In this document: positions 15,709 through 25,039 of the stretch, piece by piece
How the letters are laid out: every line of letters begins with the position of its first letter
How positions within the stretch are numbered: position 1 is the stretch's first letter
Source: Paracidovorax oryzae ATCC 19882
GTDB lineage: Bacteria; Pseudomonadota; Gammaproteobacteria; Burkholderiales; Burkholderiaceae_C
DNA: 64,000 nucleotides
Assembly (NCBI RefSeq): GCF_000687165.1
Contig: NZ_JMKU01000007.1
Span: 124,001 to 188,000 of the forward strand
Direction of reading: 5' to 3'
Translations under genes and position numbers: made by a program
The notes under the pieces: model-generated
Database searches by the model: none
What the model saw: only the letters and a program-made list of their open reading frames with translations
What the model was told of the DNA's origin: nothing

Positions 15709-18231
15709 TCAAGGCAACGCGCAGGCATCCTGCCGGCCCGCGCCCCCTGGCGCGGTGGCGATGGAACGCGCCTGCGCAATGCTCGCGCCCAGTCCGCCCG
15801 CGCTCCGGACCCGCTCCCGGGCGAACGCGCCCAGTTCGCCAATGGCCAGCGCAGCAGACCGCAGCCAGGCCGATTGCAGGTGGAACACGTGCCAGCGCCC
15901 CTGCCACACCTGCAGGCGGCACTCCACGCCCGCCTGCTGCAGCCGGTCGGCCAGCCGCAGCGAATCGTCCCGCAGTACTTCCTGCTCGCCCACCTGGATC
16001 ATCACGGGCGGCAGGCCGGAAAGGTCCGCCGCCAGAGGCTGGTGCTCGCCCGCCGTGGCCGGGGCACCGTACCAGGCCAGACCCTGGCGCAGCCAGCCTT
16101 CGCGGATCATCGGGTCTTCGGCGCGCAGGTTCGCCAGGCTCGCCCCGCGCAGCGCCGGGTCGGTCACGGGCGAGATCAGCAGCGCACCGGCCGGCATGGG
16201 CTGGCCGGCACGCTTGAGCGACAGCAGCAGCGCCATGGCCAGCGCACCGCCGGCCGAGTCCCCGGCCAGCACGATGCGCCCGGGCGCCACGCCGCGCGCC
16301 AGCAGCGCCTGGTAGCAGGCGCGGGCATCGTCCAGCGCTGCGGGGTAAGGGTGCTCTGGCGCCAGGCGGTAATCCGGCACGGCCACCACCGCGCCGGCCG
16401 ACAGGGCCAGCCGCGTGGTGATGCTGCGGTGCGTGTGCGGGCTGCCCAGGCAGAAGGCGCCGCCATGCAGGTAGAGCACATGGGTACGGCCTTCGCCCAC
16501 GGCAGGCGCCACGACCTGCACCGGAACACCACCCCACTGCTCCCGGTACTGGACGGTGCCGCGCGCGCCGGGCATCAGCGGCGAAAGCAGGCCCACCACC
16601 GCGCGCTGCCAGCCTGCGCCGAAGGGAGGGCCGATGAGGCGCTTGAAGCCGAGCCGCAGGAAGCCGCGCAGCAAGGCGGCCGAGAGGTTTTCCGCGACAC
16701 CGGGCGGCGGTGCGATGCGCGTGGCATCGGCGCCCGCCTGCGGGCTCTGCAGCCGGTAGGCGTCCAGGCCCGACCAGCGGGTGGCAGCCCGGTAGCTCAG
16801 CGTGAATCCCGGCCAGTTGGTGCTGTTGTGGCCGTTGGCGTCCACGTACCAGCTCTTGCAGCCATTCCAGACGGTGCGGCGCAGGCTCTGCTGGATGTGC
16901 CGGTTGTAGCGCTCGAAGCGCTGCGCGTCCGGCTCGATGGTGGTCGCGCCCGCGCGTTCCATGGCGCGCAGGCAGCGCATCACGTGGGCGATCTGGCTCT
17001 CGATCATGTACACGATCGAGTTGTGGCCCAGGTTGGTGTTGGGGCCGTAGAGCATGAAGAAGTTGGGAAAGCCCGGCACGGTGATGCCCAGGTAGGCCGC
17101 CGCGCCGCGCTGCCAGGCGGCGTTCAGGTCCCGCCCGCCGCGCCCTGTGATCTTCATGGGCGAGAGGAACTGCGTGGCCGCGAAGCCCGTGCCGTAGACG
17201 ATCACGTCGGCAGCGTGCAGTTGTCCGTCGCGGGTACGGATGCCGCCCGGCTCCACGCGATCGATGGCGCCGGTCTGCACATGCACGTTGGCGCGCGCCA
17301 TGGTGGCCAGGTACTCGCTCGACAGCAGGATGCGCTTGCAGCCGATGGGGTAATCGGGCGTGAGCGCCTCGCGCAGTGCCGCATCGGGCACCTGCCGCTC
17401 CAGCATCTTGCGGAAGGGCCGGCCCACGGCCCACTGCATCAGGCCCTTGAAGCGCGTGAAGGCCAGCGCGCGCGACTCGTATTTCAGGTAGATCCAGGCG
17501 CGGTGCAGCCGCATGGCGCCGGGCACGCGGCCGAACAGCACCTTCTCCAGCCCGCTGTAGGCCCTGTCGGGGCGCGGCATCATGTGGCTGGGCGATCGCT
17601 GGAACACATGCAGCGCCTCCACCCGGCCGGCGATGGCCGGCACGAACTGGATGGCCGAGGCCCCGGTTCCGATCACGGCCACGCGCTTGCCTGCCAGGTC
17701 CACGCCGTGGTCCCAGCGCGCCGAATGGAAGCTGGGCCCGGCGAAGCGCTCGATGCCGGCGATGGCGGGCAGCGCCGGACGGCTCAGTTGGCCCGTGCCG
17801 CTGACCAGGAACTGCGCATCCAGGCGCTGGCCGCCCTGCAGCTGCACCATCCAGCGTTGCGCGGACTCGTCCCAGGCGGCCGACGCGACCTCGCTGCGCA
17901 AGCGCACGTGTCGCAGCAGGTCGTAGCGGCGGGCGCAGTGGCGCAGGTATTCGAGGATTTCCTCCTGCGGAGCGAACACGCGGCTCCAGCGCGGGTTGGG
18001 CTCGAAGGAGAACGAATACAGGTGCGACGGCACGTCGCAGGCAGCGCCGGGGTAGGCGTTGTCGCGCCAGACGCCACCGACGTCGCCGGCCTTATCCAGG
18101 ATGGCGAAGTCGTCGATGCCGGCCTTGCGCAGCGCGATCGCCATGCCCAGCCCGGCGAAGCCGGAGCCGATGATGAGGAAGCGGAAGGACGTGGCGCCGG
18201 GGATCGCGGCAGGGGTCTCAGGCGATCGCAT
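15709..18231 (-). CDS. Fused Baeyer-Villiger-type flavin monooxygenase and HSL-family esterase
   Basis: An 840-residue two-domain enzyme. Residues 15-500 are a class B flavoprotein monooxygenase: FAD motif IGSGFAGLG (21-29), NADPH motif GTGASAI (188-194) and the Baeyer-Villiger fingerprint FAGPSFHSARWD (163-174, fitting FxGxxxHxxxW[P/D]). Residues 530-830 are a hormone-sensitive-lipase-type alpha/beta hydrolase with oxyanion motif HGGAF (His589), nucleophile Ser659 in GDSAGG and His781 in WHVFH; the acid position is Glu in GEQEVLRDD. The likely chemistry is ketone to ester, then ester hydrolysis. Start 18231 has AGGAGG 6 bases upstream and overlaps the GMC oxidoreductase end by 14 bases, so the genes form one operon. 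Confidence 0.9.
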   Translation of the reverse strand: MRSPETPAAIPGATSFRFLIIGSGFAGLGMAIALRKAGIDDFAILDKAGDVGGVWRDNAYPGAACDVPSHLYSFSFEPNPRWSRVFAPQEEILEYLRHCARRYDLLRHVRLRSEVASAAWDESAQRWMVQLQGGQRLDAQFLVSGTGQLSRPALPAIAGIERFAGPSFHSARWDHGVDLAGKRVAVIGTGASAIQFVPAIAGRVEALHVFQRSPSHMMPRPDRAYSGLEKVLFGRVPGAMRLHRAWIYLKYESRALAFTRFKGLMQWAVGRPFRKMLERQVPDAALREALTPDYPIGCKRILLSSEYLATMARANVHVQTGAIDRVEPGGIRTRDGQLHAADVIVYGTGFAATQFLSPMKITGRGGRDLNAAWQRGAAAYLGITVPGFPNFFMLYGPNTNLGHNSIVYMIESQIAHVMRCLRAMERAGATTIEPDAQRFERYNRHIQQSLRRTVWNGCKSWYVDANGHNSTNWPGFTLSYRAATRWSGLDAYRLQSPQAGADATRIAPPPGVAENLSAALLRGFLRLGFKRLIGPPFGAGWQRAVVGLLSPLMPGARGTVQYREQWGGVPVQVVAPAVGEGRTHVLYLHGGAFCLGSPHTHRSITTRLALSAGAVVAVPDYRLAPEHPYPAALDDARACYQALLARGVAPGRIVLAGDSAGGALAMALLLSLKRAGQPMPAGALLISPVTDPALRGASLANLRAEDPMIREGWLRQGLAWYGAPATAGEHQPLAADLSGLPPVMIQVGEQEVLRDDSLRLADRLQQAGVECRLQVWQGRWHVFHLQSAWLRSAALAIGELGAFARERVRSAGGLGASIAQARSIATAPGGAGRQDACALP

Positions 18232-19876
18232 GGGTGGCCTCCTGCGGGATGGATGGCGAAGCGTCGCCGCTTTGCGCAACGCGCCGGCGGCCGAGGATGA
18301 GATCCACCGCCTTCTCGGCGATCATGATGGTGGGCGCATTGGTGTTGCCGCCGATCAGCGTCGGCATGACCGAGGCATCCACGATGCGCAGCCGGTCCAG
18401 TCCGCGCACGCGCAGCTGGGGATCGACCACCGCGTTCTCGTCCGAGCCCATGCGGCAGGTGCCGATGGGGTGATAGACCGTATCGGTACGCGCGCGCAGC
18501 ACCGCGCGGATCTGCTCGTCCGACTCCACGTCCTTCGTGAACACATCCCGGCGCAGCCAGCGGGCCATGGCGGGCGCCTGCATGATCTGCCGCGTGATGC
18601 GGAAACCCCGCACCATGTCCTCCAGGTCCTGCCCATCGGCATAGAAGGCGGGATCGATCAGCGGCGCGGCCAGCGGGTCGCGGCCGGCCAGGGCCACGCT
18701 GCCGCGGCTGCGCGGGCGCAGCAGGCAGACATGGCACGAGAGGCCGTGGCCCAGGCGGAACCGGCGGGCGTGGTCTTCCACCATGGCGACGACGAAATGC
18801 AACTGCAGGTCGGGCCGGTCCGCATCGGGGCGCGAGCGCAGGAAGCCGCCGCATTCGGCGAAGTTCGAGGTCAGCATGCCCCGACGCTCCCGCCGGTAGC
18901 GCAGCGCCTCGCGCAGCATGCGCAGTCCGCCGGACAGCGACACACCCATGGCGGCGGTGCTGTCCACCTGGTAGCCGAAGATGAAATCGGGATGGTCCTG
19001 CAGGTTCTGCCCCACGCCGGGCAGGTGCATCACCACCGGCAGGCCCTGCGCGGACAGCGCATGGAGGGCGCCCACGCCCGAAAGCATCAGCAGCTGCGGC
19101 GTCTGCAGCGCGCCGGCCGCCAGGATCACCTCGCGCCGCGCACGCACGCTGCGCACCACGCCATCCTGCAGGTACTCGACGCCCACGGCGCGCCGGCCCT
19201 CGAACAGCACGCGCAGTGCCCGGGAATGGGTACGCACCTCCAGGTTCGGGCGCCGCCCCAGGTGCGGCAGCAGGTAGGCGCGTGCCGCGCTGCAGCGCTC
19301 GCCGTGCTTCTGCGTGAGCTGATAGACACCCACGCCTTCCTGCTCTGCACCGTTGAAGTCGGAGTTCACCGCATGGCCTGCCTGCCGGCCCGCCTCCAGG
19401 AAGGCGGCATGGAAGGGACTGTCCGTGCGCGGGTCGGCCACCCACAGCGGGCCGTCGCTGCCGTGCCAGGCATCCTGGATGCGCTCGTTGTGCTCGGAGA
19501 GACGGAAATACGGCAGCACCTCGTCGTACGACCAGCCCGTGGCGCCCATGCGCGCCCAGTCGTCGTAGTCGCTGCGGTGCCCGCGGATATAGACCATCGC
19601 ATTGATCGCCGACGAACCGCCCAGGGCCCGGCCGCGCGGCTGGTAGCCGCGGCGCCCGCCCAGGCCGGGCTGCGGCACGGTCTCGAAGGCCCAGTTGTTC
19701 AGATGGGTCGGGATCATCGTGACGGCGCCGACCGGCATGCGGACCAGCGCGCCGTCGCCCCGTCCACCGGCCTCCAGCAGGCAGACGCTGGTGGCCGGGT
19801 CTTCCGTCAGCCGCCCGCCCAGCACGCAGCCGCCGGAGCCGCCGCCCACCACCACGAAATCGAAGAGGTCGCTCAT
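18218..19876 (-). CDS. GMC-family FAD-dependent alcohol dehydrogenase
   Basis: A 552-residue glucose-methanol-choline oxidoreductase, of the choline dehydrogenase/AlkJ size class, which oxidises an alcohol to aldehyde or ketone. The FAD dinucleotide motif VVVGGGSGGCVLGGRL is at the N-terminus with LLEAGG after it. The GMC signature region (GRALGGSSAINAMVYIRG) is near residue 80, and the C-terminal catalytic His region reads YHPIGTCRMG. It is translated just before, and overlaps, the Baeyer-Villiger/esterase fusion, and follows the aldehyde dehydrogenase by 34 bases. That fits sequential oxidation of an alcohol. Confidence 0.92.
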   Translation of the reverse strand: MSDLFDFVVVGGGSGGCVLGGRLTEDPATSVCLLEAGGRGDGALVRMPVGAVTMIPTHLNNWAFETVPQPGLGGRRGYQPRGRALGGSSAINAMVYIRGHRSDYDDWARMGATGWSYDEVLPYFRLSEHNERIQDAWHGSDGPLWVADPRTDSPFHAAFLEAGRQAGHAVNSDFNGAEQEGVGVYQLTQKHGERCSAARAYLLPHLGRRPNLEVRTHSRALRVLFEGRRAVGVEYLQDGVVRSVRARREVILAAGALQTPQLLMLSGVGALHALSAQGLPVVMHLPGVGQNLQDHPDFIFGYQVDSTAAMGVSLSGGLRMLREALRYRRERRGMLTSNFAECGGFLRSRPDADRPDLQLHFVVAMVEDHARRFRLGHGLSCHVCLLRPRSRGSVALAGRDPLAAPLIDPAFYADGQDLEDMVRGFRITRQIMQAPAMARWLRRDVFTKDVESDEQIRAVLRARTDTVYHPIGTCRMGSDENAVVDPQLRVRGLDRLRIVDASVMPTLIGGNTNAPTIMIAEKAVDLILGRRRVAQSGDASPSIPQEATHAIA

Positions 19877-19910
19877 GTCGTTGTCTCCTTCATCTCATCA
19901 TCACTTCAGG

Positions 19911-21341
19911 TCAGGCCAGCCGCTCCAGCAAGCCGAGCAGGCGCTCGAAGGTCTTGCCATAGGGTGGATGGAACATTGCCGTGCCATTCAACCGGGCCTG
20001 GCGGAACACGGGCTTGAGATGGCTCAGCCGGTCGAACCCCCAGCGGCCGTGGTAGGCGCCCTGCCCGCTCGCACCCACGCCGCCGAAGGGCTGGTGCTCC
20101 TGCGCGAGGTGCCAGAGGCAGTCATTGACCGTGACGCCGCCAGCCAGCGTGCCGTTCAGCACGCGTCCCTCGGCGGCCCGGTCGCGGCCGAACCAGTACA
20201 GGGCCAGCGGTGGATCCCCTGCCCTCACATGGGCGATGGCGGCCCCGGTGTCGGCCACCTCCACGATGGGCAGCACCGGGCCGAAGATTTCATCCTGCAT
20301 CAGCCGCATCTGCGCCGTGGCGCCCAGCACCAGCACGGGTGGCAGCTTGCGCGTGCCGTGGCTGAAGTCCTCGCCGGCCGGGTTCACCTCGATCACGCGC
20401 GCACCCTGGGCCCGGGCATCGTCCAGCAATGCGAGCAGGCGCTGGCGGTGCCGGTCGCTCACGATGGAGGTGTAGTCGGGGTTGTCGCGCAGCCGCGGAT
20501 ACAGCCGTCCCATGGCGGCGGCCAGGCCGTGCGCCACCGGCTCGCCCTGGCCGGCCGGCACCAGCAGATAGTCGGGCGCGATGCAGGTCTGGCCGGCATT
20601 GAGCAGTTTGCCGAAGGCGATGCGCGGCAGGGCCTCGCCCAGGTCGCAGCTGACATCGATGATGGCGGGCGACTTGCCGCCCAGTTCCAGCGTCACCGGC
20701 ACCAGGCTTTTTGCAGCGGCCTGGGCCACCTGCCGGCCCACGGCGGTGGAGCCGGTGAAGAACAGGTGGTCGAAGGGCAGTTCCACGAAGGCGCGGGCCA
20801 CTTCTGCATCGCCGGTCACCACGGCCACTTCGGAGGGATCGAACGCATCGGAAACGGCCCGCGACAGTGCGTCCGCGAAGCGGGGCGTGAGTTCCGACGG
20901 CTTGATGAGCACCCGGTTGCCCGCCGCCAGTGCGGCCACGGCCGGCCCCAGCGCCAGCTGCAGCGGATAGTTCCAGGGCGCGACCACGCCGACCACGCCC
21001 AGCGGCTGCGGCAGCAGGCGGTTGCCGCCCGGCAGGAAATGCATCTGCGTGGGCACGCGGCGCGGCCGCATCCAGCCGCGCAGGTGGCGCAGGGCATGGC
21101 GGATGCCGGCGCGCACCACGAACAATTCGGCCAGCCGGCTTTCATGCGCGCTGCGGCCGCTGAAGTCGGCGTCGATGGCGGCGATGAATTGCGCCTCGCA
21201 GCGGTGCGTGAGGGCGAGCAGGCGGCGCAGCCGGTCGGCGCGCGCCTGCCAGGCAGGCATCGGCTCGGCGTCGAACGCCGCGCGCTGGCGAGCCAGCATG
21301 CCGGCCAGGGAGGTGCCGGGAATGGGCGTCGGCATCAGCAT
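19911..21341 (-). CDS. Aldehyde dehydrogenase (coniferyl-aldehyde dehydrogenase type)
   Basis: A 476-residue class-3-like ALDH, with the short N-terminus and the C-terminal membrane-near tail of coniferyl or fatty aldehyde dehydrogenases. Motifs are APWNYPLQL, the Glu in ELGGKSPAI and the Cys in NAGQTCIAPDY; GQTCIAPDYLL is typical of this subgroup. The start at 21341 is preferred because GGGAGG lies 5 bases upstream; the frame extends 39 codons further but without a ribosome site. It is the first gene of a minus-strand operon with the GMC and Baeyer-Villiger/esterase genes, and it diverges from an AraC regulator. Confidence 0.9.
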   Translation of the reverse strand: MLMPTPIPGTSLAGMLARQRAAFDAEPMPAWQARADRLRRLLALTHRCEAQFIAAIDADFSGRSAHESRLAELFVVRAGIRHALRHLRGWMRPRRVPTQMHFLPGGNRLLPQPLGVVGVVAPWNYPLQLALGPAVAALAAGNRVLIKPSELTPRFADALSRAVSDAFDPSEVAVVTGDAEVARAFVELPFDHLFFTGSTAVGRQVAQAAAKSLVPVTLELGGKSPAIIDVSCDLGEALPRIAFGKLLNAGQTCIAPDYLLVPAGQGEPVAHGLAAAMGRLYPRLRDNPDYTSIVSDRHRQRLLALLDDARAQGARVIEVNPAGEDFSHGTRKLPPVLVLGATAQMRLMQDEIFGPVLPIVEVADTGAAIAHVRAGDPPLALYWFGRDRAAEGRVLNGTLAGGVTVNDCLWHLAQEHQPFGGVGASGQGAYHGRWGFDRLSHLKPVFRQARLNGTAMFHPPYGKTFERLLGLLERLA

Positions 21342-21521
21342 GGCCGCCTCCCGGTGCCGCGGCTGCACGGTGTCGGGAATGGGATTCGCACGTGCATCAT
21401 GTCTCCGTATCGTCGTTATGCATGGGGCCATCATCGAATCACGCCCGGCGCGCCACAAGGCGCGGCCGGGCCAGCCACTTTAGAATTCGGGCCAAATCGG
21501 CGGCATTGAGGGTAAGTCTGG
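21342..21521. promoter_or_regulatory. Divergent promoter region between the aldehyde dehydrogenase operon and araC-type gene
   Basis: A 180-base spacer that must hold the promoters of both transcription units. TAGAAT at 21481-21486, about 35 bases before the regulator ATG, is a plausible -10 box for the plus strand, though the -35 is weak. I found no convincing repeated operator by eye. Confidence 0.4.
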
Positions 21522-22553
21522 ATGAGCTTTCTGATGTTCCGAAGAGGGGTCACGGGCGCGCGCCTGCTGGTGGAGTACGGCCGTGAAAAAGGGCTGGACT
21601 GCCCGTCGCTGCTTGCCGGCAGCGGTATCGGCGAGGCATTGCTGGCCGAGCCCGACGCCGAGCTGGAACCCGGGCAGGAGCTGCAGGTGGCGCGCAATCT
21701 TTCGCGGCTGCTGGGGCACCCGCCCGGCCTGGGACTGGAGCTCGGCCTGCGCTACCGGCTGGGCAACTTCGGCATGTGGGGCTATGGCCTCCTGAGCAGC
21801 GCCACGGCCGGCGCGGCGCTGGAGATCGCGATGCGCTTCCTGCCGCTCTCGTATGCTTTTTCCGCCATCAGCACGCAGGTGCTGGAGGACTCGGTGCAAG
21901 TGCATTTCAGCGAGCCGGACCTGTCGCCCGGGCTCGGCCGCCTCCTGGTCGAACGCGACATGGCCGCCGCCGCCATGCTGATGCGGCAGGTGGCGGGTGA
22001 CGGCTTCCGGCTGGACCGCATCGCGCTCAAGGCCCTGCCCGGCAGGATCGGGGCGCCGCCCGCCGGCATCCACGACATCCTCGGCGCGGTGCCCGATTTC
22101 AAGGCGCACGCATACCTGATCGCCTACGACCGCGCCTATCTGGCCAGGCCACTGCCCCAGGCAGACCCGGCCACCGCGGCGATGTGCGAGCGCATGTGCC
22201 AGAAACTGTTGGAGCAGCGGCGCGTGGACATCGGCTGCGCTGCCATGGTGCGGCACCAGCTCGCCGCGCTGCCCCCGGGCGCCCTCCCCAGCCTCCAGCA
22301 CATCGCGGGCCTGCTCCACACCAGCGAGCGCACTCTCAAACGGCGGCTGCAGGGCGAAGGAACGTCCTTCCGGCAGCTGGCGGCGCAGTCGCAGGCCTCG
22401 GCCGCTGCGGCGCTGGTCGGCGATCCCCGGCTGAGCCTGACCGAAGTGGCCGAACGCATGGGCTATGCCGACCTGTCGGCCTTCTCCCAGGCCTTCAAGC
22501 GCTGGCATGGCCTGTCGCCGGAGGGATTCCGCCGCAGGCTCCTCGCGGGCTGA
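21522..22553 (+). CDS. AraC family transcriptional regulator (OruR/ArgR-like, full length)
   Basis: A 343-residue regulator. The N-terminal two thirds is the ligand-binding region seen in the OruR-type subgroup (GSGIGEALLAEPDAELEPGQE; LGLRYRLGNFGMWGYGLLSS). The C-terminal AraC DNA-binding domain covers about residues 240-340, with helices in LQHIAGLLHTSERTLKRRL and the second HTH signature MGYADLSAFSQAFKRWHG. It is divergent from the aldehyde dehydrogenase/GMC/monooxygenase operon and is the natural candidate to control it. The ligand is unknown. Confidence 0.9.
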   Translation: MSFLMFRRGVTGARLLVEYGREKGLDCPSLLAGSGIGEALLAEPDAELEPGQELQVARNLSRLLGHPPGLGLELGLRYRLGNFGMWGYGLLSSATAGAALEIAMRFLPLSYAFSAISTQVLEDSVQVHFSEPDLSPGLGRLLVERDMAAAAMLMRQVAGDGFRLDRIALKALPGRIGAPPAGIHDILGAVPDFKAHAYLIAYDRAYLARPLPQADPATAAMCERMCQKLLEQRRVDIGCAAMVRHQLAALPPGALPSLQHIAGLLHTSERTLKRRLQGEGTSFRQLAAQSQASAAAALVGDPRLSLTEVAERMGYADLSAFSQAFKRWHGLSPEGFRRRLLAG

Positions 22554-22619
22554 CCGAGCCCGCGCGCTTGCGCTATGGTGGCGCCTCCGCGGCACGCCGG
22601 CGAACCGGCCCTTCTTCCC

Positions 22620-23666
22620 ATGTCCCAGTTCTCGCACTCCCCAGGCCCTGCCGGCGATGCCGGCTCCATCACCCGCGTCGCCGGCATCGAGGTCGGCCAC
22701 AGCACCGACACGCGCCGGCCCACCGGCTGCAGCGTGGTCATCGCCCGGGAGGGCGCCGTGGGCGGCGTGGACGTGCGCGGCGCCGCGCCCGGCACGCGCG
22801 AGACCGACCTGCTGGAGCCCACGCACCTGGTGGACCGCATCCATGCCGTGATGCTGGCCGGCGGCAGCGCGTTCGGACTGGATGCGGCCGGCGGCGCGGT
22901 GCGCTGGCTGGAAGAGCGCGGCATCGGCCTGGACGTGGGCGTGGCACGCATTCCGCTGGTGCCGGCCGCCGTGCTGTTCGACCTGCCCGTGGGCGACGCG
23001 CGCATCCGCCCCGACGCTGCCGCGGGCTACGCGGCCTGCGCCGCCGCGTCGCGTGCGGACCCGGCCGAAGGCAACGTGGGCGCGGGCGCGGGTGCCTCGG
23101 TGGGCAAGCTCTTCGGCATGGAATACGCCATGAAGGGCGGCATCGGCAGCGCGTCGATCACCGTGCTGGGGGTGACCGTGGGCGCGCTGGTGGCCTGCAA
23201 TGCGGCAGGCGACGTGGTGGACCCGGAGTCCGGCCGTCCGGTGGCGGGTGCGCGCACGGCCGACGGGCTGCGGCTGCGCGACACGCGCCGCGCTCTGCTG
23301 GCCGGGGACGTGCCGGACACGCTGCTCGCGGGCACCAACACCACGATCGGCGTGGTGGCGACCGATGCCGCCATCACCAAGGCACAGGCGCGGCGGCTGG
23401 CGGTGTGCGCGCACGACGGGCTGGCGCGCGCCATCAACCCCGTGCACACGCTGTCGGACGGCGACACGCTCTTCGCGCTGGGCACGGGCCTGGCGGGCCG
23501 CTCGCCGGGCATGATGGTGCTGTCCACCCTGGCGGCCGAAGTCACGGCCCGCGCCACGCTGCGCGCGGTGCTCGCGGCGCGCTCGCTCGCCACGCCGCAG
23601 GGCCTGCATCTGCCCGGCGCAGCGGAGCTGGGCGGCATGGCCTCCTGGGGAGCGGTCTGGCCATGA
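22620..23666 (+). CDS. P1 family (DmpA-like) self-processing peptidase
   Basis: A 348-residue protein of the P1/S58 family, N-terminal nucleophile hydrolases that cleave themselves into two chains and release N-terminal residues from peptides or amides. Characteristic segments are GIEVGHSTD, VMLAGGSAFGLDAAGG and GKLFG...GGIGSAS, and the likely processing and nucleophile site is in LLAGTNTTIGVVATDA near residues 237-252. The start at 22620 gives the standard N-terminus, while the earlier in-frame ATG adds 15 unlikely residues. Its stop overlaps the next ATG (ATGA), so it is translationally coupled to a TAXI-type protein. Confidence 0.88.
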   Translation: MSQFSHSPGPAGDAGSITRVAGIEVGHSTDTRRPTGCSVVIAREGAVGGVDVRGAAPGTRETDLLEPTHLVDRIHAVMLAGGSAFGLDAAGGAVRWLEERGIGLDVGVARIPLVPAAVLFDLPVGDARIRPDAAAGYAACAAASRADPAEGNVGAGAGASVGKLFGMEYAMKGGIGSASITVLGVTVGALVACNAAGDVVDPESGRPVAGARTADGLRLRDTRRALLAGDVPDTLLAGTNTTIGVVATDAAITKAQARRLAVCAHDGLARAINPVHTLSDGDTLFALGTGLAGRSPGMMVLSTLAAEVTARATLRAVLAARSLATPQGLHLPGAAELGGMASWGAVWP

Positions 23667-25039
23667 ACATGCTGGCCGCCCGATCGCGCACCGCCGCCCG
23701 GCGCCTGCGCACCGCCCTGCTGAACGTGCGCGACCTGCTGCTCTCGGCCGGGCCGCTCGCCTTCCTGGCCGTGGGGCTGGTGGCGCTGGCCTATTGGTGG
23801 CTGCAGCCCAATCCTCCGCGCCGGGTCACCCTGGCCACCGGCCCCGCACAGAGCGCCTACGCCGAGTTCGGCCAGCGCTATCGCAAGGCCCTGGCGGCGG
23901 ACGGCATCGACGTGCTGCTTCTGGAAAGCGAAGGCTCCTCGGCCAACCTGCAGCTGCTGCGCGAGGGCCGGGCGGACCTGGCCTTCGTGCAGGGGGGCAC
24001 GGGCGAACTGCGCCCGGAGGACGCCGGGAACCTGGAGTCGCTCGGCAGCCTGTTCGTGGAGCCGATCTGGCTGTTCTACCGGGACGACACAGCGCGGCGC
24101 GTGTCCGCCAACGGCCGCCTCGCCAGCCTGGCGCAGCTGCGCGGCCTGCGGGTGAACGTGGGCACGCCGGGCAGTGGGGTTCCGACCCTCATGGACACCT
24201 TGCTGGAAGCCAACCGGGTGGACCCGGCCCGCGTGCACCGCACGCAACTGGGCCAGACGCCCGCCACGGTGGACTTCCTGGCGGGCCGGCTGGACGCGCT
24301 GGTGTTCGCCTCCGCGCCCGAATCACTGATGGTGCAAATGCTGCTGCAGACGCCCGGCGTGCGGCTCATGGACTTCCCGCAGAACGAAGCCTATGCCCGG
24401 CGTTTTCCGTTCCTCACGCCCGTCACGCTGCCGCGCGGCGTGGTGGACCTCGCGGGCAACGTGCCCTCCTCCGATGTGCGCCTGGTGGCCTCCACCACCT
24501 CGCTGCTGGCGCGCGAGGGCACGCACCCGGCGCTGCTGCAGCTGTTCGCGCAGAGCGCGCAGACGCTGCACGGCGGCGCGGGCTGGTTCAACCGCGCGCG
24601 CGAGTTTCCCAATACCCGCCACAGCGAGGTGCCGATCGCCGCCGAAGGCGAGCGCGCCATCAACGGCTCGCCGCCGCTGCTGCAGCGCTACCTGCCGTTC
24701 TGGATCGCCAACCTCGTCGAGCGCATGTGGCTGGTGCTGGGCGTGCTGCTGGCGGCCATGCTGCCGCTGTCGCGCATCGTGCCGCCGCTCTACCAGTTCC
24801 GGGTGCGCTCGCGCGTGTTCCGCTGGTACGGCCGCCTGCGCGAGATCGAAGACCAGTTCGAGACCGGCAGCATGCCGCCCCCGGAACTGCTGGCGCAGCT
24901 GGCCCGGCTGGAAACCCAGGTCGAGAAGGTGAGCGTGCCGCTGTCGTATGCGGATGAGCTCTATGCGCTGCGCCACCACATACAGATCGTGCGGCAGAAG
25001 GTGGCTGGCGGCATGCAGGCCCCCTCCGCTACTCCTTAG
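23663..25039 (+). CDS. TAXI-family TRAP-type solute-binding protein, membrane anchored
   Basis: A 458-residue protein with an N-terminal membrane helix (residues 31-47), a TAXI-type solute receptor domain (VTLATGPAQSAYAEFGQRY; LREGRADLAFVQGG; LRGLRVNVGTPGSG) and a second membrane helix near residues 355-375 (LVLGVLLAAMLPL). A cytosolic helical tail follows (REIEDQFETGSMPP). Classical TAXI receptors are free periplasmic proteins of about 320 residues used with TRAP permeases. The anchors and tail, and the lack of a permease here, suggest sensing or scaffolding rather than simple transport. That is inference. It is coupled to the P1 peptidase. Confidence 0.82.
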   Translation: MNMLAARSRTAARRLRTALLNVRDLLLSAGPLAFLAVGLVALAYWWLQPNPPRRVTLATGPAQSAYAEFGQRYRKALAADGIDVLLLESEGSSANLQLLREGRADLAFVQGGTGELRPEDAGNLESLGSLFVEPIWLFYRDDTARRVSANGRLASLAQLRGLRVNVGTPGSGVPTLMDTLLEANRVDPARVHRTQLGQTPATVDFLAGRLDALVFASAPESLMVQMLLQTPGVRLMDFPQNEAYARRFPFLTPVTLPRGVVDLAGNVPSSDVRLVASTTSLLAREGTHPALLQLFAQSAQTLHGGAGWFNRAREFPNTRHSEVPIAAEGERAINGSPPLLQRYLPFWIANLVERMWLVLGVLLAAMLPLSRIVPPLYQFRVRSRVFRWYGRLREIEDQFETGSMPPPELLAQLARLETQVEKVSVPLSYADELYALRHHIQIVRQKVAGGMQAPSATP

